A stretch of DNA of 64,000 nt from Gammaproteobacteria bacterium. Its GTDB lineage: Bacteria; Pseudomonadota; Gammaproteobacteria; Steroidobacterales; Steroidobacteraceae. Every line of letters begins with the position of its first letter. Position 1 is the first letter of the stretch. Shown here in pieces: positions 59,861 through 64,000 of the stretch. The DNA is taken from the NCBI GenBank assembly GCA_027459765.1, contig DAIDHD010000067.1, forward strand, positions 23,968-87,967, read 5' to 3'. The notes beneath the pieces were generated by a model. It did no database searches and was not told the DNA's origin. It saw only the letters and a list, made by a program, of their open reading frames with translations. Both the position numbers and the translations under genes were made by a program.

Positions 59861-59998
59861 AATTGAAACGGTCCTGGCCCCGTGGGCGGCCGGAAATTGG
59901 GTGATGGGTCCGAGGGTGAGGATGGAAGGATAACGCCCCTTTGGGGGCGGCCCGGAGGGCGAGGCCCGCAGGGCCGAGTAATCCTTCCACCCCAGCCA
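59861..59998 (+). repeat. tRNA-tail repeat, unit 2 (138 bp)
   Basis: This is the most diverged unit, yet the tRNA tail (59980-59998), the complementary TGGAAGGAT (59923-59931) and both hairpins are kept. The first hairpin loop changes from GCA to TTT-type while the GC stem stays, a sign of selection on structure rather than on exact sequence. Confidence 0.88.
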
Positions 59999-60134
59999 AA
60001 ATCAAGCTGGTGCCAGTCCGTTGGACGGCCCCGAATTGGGTAATGAGATCGAGCTGAAGATGGAAGGATGACGCCCCGCAGGGGCGGCCCGGAGGGTGAG
60101 GCCCGCAGGGCCGAACAATCCTTCCACCCCAGCC
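59999..60134 (+). repeat. tRNA-tail repeat, unit 3 (136 bp)
   Basis: It is nearly identical to unit 1. The tail copy (60117-60134) ends GCC followed by T, so it lacks the final A of CCA. Complement TGGAAGGAT lies at 60061-60069. It ends 40 bp before prs, so the array occupies the likely 5' leader of prs. Confidence 0.88.
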
Positions 60135-60174
60135 TGATTCCTGAAGTCTCGTTCGTGTCGGTGAAAGCGCGGTC

Positions 60175-61143
60175 ATGTCGAAGAGCAACGAATTCAATTC
60201 CTTGAGCGTCGCGATATTCGCCGGCAACGCGAATCCCGTGCTCGCGCAGGAGATCACCCGCCACCTGCGCCTGCCGCTCGGGCGTGCGCACGTGGGCCGC
60301 TTCAGCGACGGCGAGGTCAACGTCGAGCTGATGGAGAACGTGCGCGGCCGCGACGTGTTCATCGTGCAGCCGACCTGTCCGCCGGCCGAGAACCTGATGG
60401 AATTGCTGGTGATGACCGACGCGCTGCGGCGCGCTTCGGCGCGGCGCATCACCGCGGTGGTGCCGTACTTCGGCTATGCGCGCCAGGATCGACGGCCGCG
60501 GGCTACGCGCGTCGCGATCACCGCGAAGCTGGTGGCGAACATGGTGGCGAGCGCCGGCGTCGACCGGTTGCTCACGGTCGATCTGCACGCCGACCAGATC
60601 CAGGGATTCTTCGACATCCCGGTGGACAACGTGTACTCCTCGCCGGTGCTGCTCGGCGACGCGTGGAAACAGAAGTACGAGAACATGGTGGTGGTGTCGC
60701 CGGACGTCGGCGGTGTGGTGCGCGCGCGCGCCTTCGCCAAGCGCCTCGACGACGCCGATCTCGCCATCATCGACAAGCGCCGGCCACGGCCGAACGAGTC
60801 GAAGGTGATGAACATCATCGGCGAGATCGAGGGCAAGACCTGCATACTCGTTGACGACATGGTCGACACCGCCGGCACGCTCTGCCAGGCGGCGCAGGCG
60901 CTGAAGGACGAGGGTGCAGTGCGCGTGGTGGCCTACATCACCCACCCCGTGCTGTCGGGCGCCGCGATCGAGCGCATCTCGAAGTCGGTGCTTGACGAGT
61001 TGGTCGTCACGGACACCATTCCGCTGTCGGAGCCGGCCAAGGCCTGCACGCGGATCCGCCAATTGAGCGTCTCCGCGCTGCTCGCCGAGACCATCCGGCG
61101 CATCAGCGACGAGGACTCGGTCAGCTCGCTGTACATCGACTGA
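60175..61143 (+). CDS. prs: Ribose-phosphate pyrophosphokinase
   Basis: The protein has 322 residues. It makes PRPP from ribose-5-phosphate and ATP for nucleotide, His and Trp synthesis. Motifs: [12 protein letters not shown], the ATP loop [30 protein letters not shown] and PRPP loop [13 protein letters not shown]. The N-terminus [18 protein letters not shown] is slightly long. It leads the prs-rplY-pth-ychF run. Confidence 0.97.
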   Translation: MSKSNEFNSLSVAIFAGNANPVLAQEITRHLRLPLGRAHVGRFSDGEVNVELMENVRGRDVFIVQPTCPPAENLMELLVMTDALRRASARRITAVVPYFGYARQDRRPRATRVAITAKLVANMVASAGVDRLLTVDLHADQIQGFFDIPVDNVYSSPVLLGDAWKQKYENMVVVSPDVGGVVRARAFAKRLDDADLAIIDKRRPRPNESKVMNIIGEIEGKTCILVDDMVDTAGTLCQAAQALKDEGAVRVVAYITHPVLSGAAIERISKSVLDELVVTDTIPLSEPAKACTRIRQLSVSALLAETIRRISDEDSVSSLYID

Positions 61144-61253
61144 ATTCGCATCTTCGCCGACCGGCCTCGCGCCGGGCGGCGATCGGGTCGGCGCCGCCGC
61201 GACTGGTCGCGGTCGAGCGGCGCCGTGTTGAAGACATCCACTGGAGATTCGCA

Positions 61254-61973
61254 ATGAAAACCGCTTTCGAACTCGAGACCGAGTTCCGCGATACGCACGG
61301 CAAAGGTGCGAGCCGCCGCCTGCGTCGCGAGGGCAAGGTCCCGGCCATCCTCTACGGAGGCCACGTCGACGCGCGTCCACTCGCCGTCAGCCACCAGAAG
61401 CTGCAGATCATGCTGGAGAACGAGCGCTTCTACTCCACCCTGATCTCGCTGCGTGCGGGTGATCAGACCCAGGCCGCGATCCTGAAGGACGTGCAGCGCC
61501 ACCCGTACAAGAACGTGATCCTGCACGTCGACTTCCAGCGCGTGGAGGAGAACGAGAAGATCCGGCTGCGCATCCCGCTGCACTTCAAGGGCGAGGCCGT
61601 GGCGCCGGGCGTCAAGACCCAGGGCGGCATGGTGGCGCACATGCGTTCCGACGTCGAAGTGGCGTGCCTGCCGAAGGACCTGCCGGAGTTCATCGAGGTC
61701 GACCTGTCGGGCCTGAACCTGAACGAGAGCATCCACCTCTCGCAGCTGAAGGTGCCGGAGGGCGTGGTCCTCGTCGAACTCGCCAAGGAGGACTCGGCGG
61801 TGGTCGCGATCCAGAGCCCGCGCGCCGAGGAGCCGGAAGCGGCACCCGCGGCTGCGGCGGCCGAGGGCGCGGCTGCGCCGGCGGCTGGCGAGGCTGCGAA
61901 GCCCGCGGCGGCTGCGAAGCCCGCGGCGGCCGACGCCAAGAAGGAGCCCGCGAAGAAAGACGCGAAGAAGTAA
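61254..61973 (+). CDS. rplY: 50S ribosomal protein L25, long (Ctc) form
   Basis: The protein has 239 residues. The L25 domain (RDTHGKGASRRLRREGKVPAILYGG) binds 5S rRNA; the TL5/Ctc beta domain follows to about residue 185. The last 45 residues are Ala/Lys/Pro-rich with a doubled KPAAA unit, likely disordered. A TGGAGA ribosome site precedes the ATG. Confidence 0.97.
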   Translation: MKTAFELETEFRDTHGKGASRRLRREGKVPAILYGGHVDARPLAVSHQKLQIMLENERFYSTLISLRAGDQTQAAILKDVQRHPYKNVILHVDFQRVEENEKIRLRIPLHFKGEAVAPGVKTQGGMVAHMRSDVEVACLPKDLPEFIEVDLSGLNLNESIHLSQLKVPEGVVLVELAKEDSAVVAIQSPRAEEPEAAPAAAAAEGAAAPAAGEAAKPAAAAKPAAADAKKEPAKKDAKK

Positions 61974-61998
61974 CGCGTCCTCTCGCGATCCAGAGCGC

Positions 61999-62029
61999 AG
62001 GGCCGTCCGGTGGGCGGCCCTCGTTTTTT
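61999..62029 (+). terminator. Rho-independent terminator after rplY
   Basis: Stem AGGGCCG/CGGCCCT with a nine-base loop (61999-62021), then CG and six T residues. It lies between rplY and pth and probably ends or attenuates the prs-rplY transcript. Confidence 0.85.
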
Positions 62030-62042
62030 GAGGGTCTCGGCC

Positions 62043-62633
62043 ATGGCTGGACTGAACTTGAAAATCATCGTGGGACTCGGCAATCCGGGCCCGGAGCACC
62101 GCACGACGCGCCACAACGTCGGCTTCTGGTTCTGCGACTTGCTCGCACGCCGGCACGGCGGGGAGTTTCGCGACTACCGCAAGTACTCCGGTGAGACCGC
62201 CAAGATCGAGATCGACGGCCACGAGCTCACGCTCCTGAAGCCGACCACCTACATGAACCGCAGCGGCATCTCGGTGCGCCAGCTGAGCGATTTCTTCAAG
62301 ATCCCGCCGGAGGAGATCCTCGTCGCCCACGACGAGCTCGACCTGCCGGTGGGCAGCGTGCGCTTGAAGCACGGCGGCGGCCACGGCGGACACAACGGAC
62401 TTCGTGACGTGATCGCGCACCTCGGCGAAGGGTTCTGGAGGCTGCGGCTCGGCATCGGCCACCCCGGCAACAAGGCCGAGGTGATCGACTACGTGCTCAC
62501 CCGCGCCCCGCAGCCCGAGGAGGAGCTCATTCTCGACGCGGTCAATCTGGCGGCCGATCACGTGCCGCTGTTACTCGATCAAGGGGCGGAACGCGTGATG
62601 GCGAAGCTGCACGCGCGCCCGGGGAAGACCTGA
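62043..62633 (+). CDS. pth: Peptidyl-tRNA hydrolase
   Basis: The protein has 196 residues. It frees tRNA from prematurely released peptidyl-tRNA. Catalytic His24 is in [29 protein letters not shown] and [27 protein letters not shown] complete the signature. The ATG at 62043 lies just after the terminator, so translation relies on read-through or its own promoter. The stop overlaps ychF. Confidence 0.97.
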   Translation: MAGLNLKIIVGLGNPGPEHRTTRHNVGFWFCDLLARRHGGEFRDYRKYSGETAKIEIDGHELTLLKPTTYMNRSGISVRQLSDFFKIPPEEILVAHDELDLPVGSVRLKHGGGHGGHNGLRDVIAHLGEGFWRLRLGIGHPGNKAEVIDYVLTRAPQPEEELILDAVNLAADHVPLLLDQGAERVMAKLHARPGKT

Positions 62634-63724
62634 TGGCCATTCGATGCGGCATCGTCGGACTACCGAACGTCGGCAAGTCCACTCTGTTCAATGCGCTCAC
62701 GCGGGCGCAGATCGCGGCCGAGAACTATCCGTTCTGCACCATCGACCCGAACGTGGGCGTGGTGCCGGTGCCGGATCCGCGCCTGAAGCAGCTCGCGGAA
62801 ATCGTGCACCCCGAGAAGATCGTGCCGACGACGGTGGAGTTCGTCGACATCGCGGGCCTCGTCGCCGGCGCCTCCAAGGGTGAGGGGCTCGGCAACAAGT
62901 TCCTCTCGCACATCCGCGAGGTCGACGCGATCGCGCACGTGGTGCGCTGTTTCGAGAACGACGACATCGTGCACGTCGCGGGTCGCGTCGATCCGAAGAA
63001 CGACATCGAGACCATCAACACTGAACTCGCGCTCGCCGACCTGGACAGCGTCGAGCGGGCTTTGCAGAAGGCGCAGAAGGCCGCCAAGACCGGCGACAAG
63101 GAGACGGTGAAGGCGCGCGACGTGCTCGAGCGGGTGCGTGCGCACCTCGACGGCGGCCAGCCGGTGCGCACGCTCGGGCTCGATCCGGCGGAGCGACTGA
63201 TCCTGCGCGATCTGCATCTCCTCACCGACAAGCCGGTCATGTACGTCGCCAACGTGGACGAGTCGGGATTCGTGAACAACCCGCGCCTCGACCGGGTGCG
63301 TGAACTCGCGCAGGCCGAAGGCTCGGTGGTGGTGCCGGTGTGCGCCGCCATCGAGGCCGAGATCGCACAGCTCGACGAAGCGGACCGGGCGGAGTTCCTC
63401 AAGGAACTGAAGCTCGACGAGCCGGGGCTGGATCGCGTCATACGCGGCGGGTATGCGTTGCTCGGACTGCAGACGTATTTCACGGCGGGCGTCAAGGAAG
63501 TGCGCGCCTGGACGGTGCGGCGCGGCGCGACGGCGCCGCAGGCGGCCGGCGTCATCCACACCGATTTCGAGCACGGATTCATCCGCGCCGAGGTGATCTC
63601 GTACGAGGACTACGTGGCCTGCCGCGGCGAGGCGGGTGCGAAGGAGACCGGAAAGCTGCGCCTCGAGGGTAAGGAATACGTCGTGCGCGAGGGCGACGTC
63701 ATGCACTTCCGGTTCAACGTCTAG
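62633..63724 (+). CDS. ychF: Obg-like ATPase YchF/OLA1
   Basis: The protein has 363 residues. P-loop [15 protein letters not shown], switch region [20 protein letters not shown] and YVANVDESG in place of the GTP-specific NKxD explain ATP preference. A coiled coil and a C-terminal TGS domain ([33 protein letters not shown]) follow. It is a stress-linked, ribosome-associated ATPase. Confidence 0.97.
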   Translation: MAIRCGIVGLPNVGKSTLFNALTRAQIAAENYPFCTIDPNVGVVPVPDPRLKQLAEIVHPEKIVPTTVEFVDIAGLVAGASKGEGLGNKFLSHIREVDAIAHVVRCFENDDIVHVAGRVDPKNDIETINTELALADLDSVERALQKAQKAAKTGDKETVKARDVLERVRAHLDGGQPVRTLGLDPAERLILRDLHLLTDKPVMYVANVDESGFVNNPRLDRVRELAQAEGSVVVPVCAAIEAEIAQLDEADRAEFLKELKLDEPGLDRVIRGGYALLGLQTYFTAGVKEVRAWTVRRGATAPQAAGVIHTDFEHGFIRAEVISYEDYVACRGEAGAKETGKLRLEGKEYVVREGDVMHFRFNV

Positions 63725-63738
63725 GCCCCGGCGGACAG

Positions 63739-63760
63739 GCCGGCCGTCGACTCGGCCGGC
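63739..63760 (+). terminator. Perfect GC hairpin after ychF
   Basis: GCCGGCCG and CGGCCGGC pair around a six-base loop (TCGACT), 15 bp after the ychF stop. There is no T run, so a terminator is possible but unproven. Confidence 0.3.
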
Positions 63761-63869
63761 GGCGGCGGGCCGTTGACCGTGGCGCGCCAAGTCGTTGATT
63801 TAACGGAAAGAGGGTCGATTCGCCGCTTGACACCGGCAGGTCCGGCCCGGATGATTCGCGGTCCCGCGT

Positions 63870-63946
63870 GGTGAGGTAGCTCAGCTGGTTAGAGCGTGGC
63901 ACTCATAATGCCGAGGTCGAGGGTTCGAGTCCCTCCCTCACCACCA
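63870..63946 (+). tRNA. tRNA-Met (anticodon CAT), elongator type
   Basis: The gene is 77 nt: acceptor GGTGAGG/CCTCACC, D-arm AGCTCAGCTGGTTAGAGC, anticodon loop CTCATAA with CAT, T-arm GAGGGTTCGAGTCCCTC and coded ACCA. It follows ychF as in Pseudomonas. The first acceptor base pair is matched, excluding initiator tRNA. A lysidine-type tRNA-Ile(CAT) is possible but less likely by synteny. Confidence 0.9.
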
Positions 63947-64000
63947 ATTCGCGGCTCGTGTGATTGACGCATTTCGGCCGCAATTGCCAACCGGCCGAAA

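Overview
The window is 64 kb of high-GC DNA from a gammaproteobacterium. The evidence is gene content and order. Three blocks keep the order known from Pseudomonas and Xanthomonas relatives: apaH-apaG-rsmA-pdxA-surA-lptD/amgK-murU; lipA/lipB-dacA-rlpA-mltB-rodA-mrdA with mreDCB/gatCAB; and prmC-prfA-hemA/TPR-lolB-ispE-tRNAGln-prs-rplY-pth-ychF-tRNAMet. LptD, LolB, MurU/AmgK and a kynurenine (tryptophan to quinolinate) branch fit a Xanthomonadales, Nevskiales or Steroidobacter-like lineage. That placement is inference; no rRNA is present. I see no insertion sequence, prophage, integrase or CRISPR array.

Layout. 1-307 is the 3' end of folA. 308-8,300 is an accessory stretch with looser spacing and patches of lower GC. 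It holds a VPEID-CTERM (exosortase-sorted) small protein, an outer-membrane barrel, a single-domain BLUF photoreceptor, two VapBC-type toxin-antitoxin pairs, a large lipoprotein, a Tat-leader VOC protein and three small low-GC membrane proteins. 8.3-18.8 kb (minus strand) has kmo-kynU-haaO joined to apaH-apaG-uspA-rsmA-pdxA-surA-lptD, mostly with overlapping start and stop codons. 18.9-22.4 kb (plus) has amgK-murU-lipA-lipB. 22.3-32.3 kb (minus) is a cell-wall elongation block: ybeD, dat, dacA, rlpA, mltB, rodA, mrdA, mreD, mreC, mreB. 32.5-36.6 kb (plus) has gatCAB and hslO.

36.8-41.7 kb (plus) is the most unusual protein-coding module. A pseudo-receiver/TPR/TonB protein is followed by a membrane CheA-like kinase with an Hpt domain, a stand-alone receiver and a CheX-type phosphatase. 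41.7-47.4 kb has metR divergent from metF-metH. 47.4-56.2 kb (minus) has an MFS exporter, a Tat-leader M24 peptidase, an AcvB/VirJ-type hydrolase, mtgA, a cyclophilin, prmC, prfA and hemA. 56.3-64 kb (plus) has a TPR protein, lolB, ispE, tRNA-Gln, three tandem repeats that each end in a copy of the tRNA-Gln 3' end, prs, rplY, pth, ychF and tRNA-Met.

Two non-coding signals stand out. One is the repeat array at 59,725-60,134, where each unit of about 136 bp carries the last 18-19 nt of the tRNA and a complementary segment able to fold onto it. The other is a recurrent TATAAT-N6-ATG arrangement (haaO, uspA, prfA, and a looser form at vapB) that suggests leaderless transcription.
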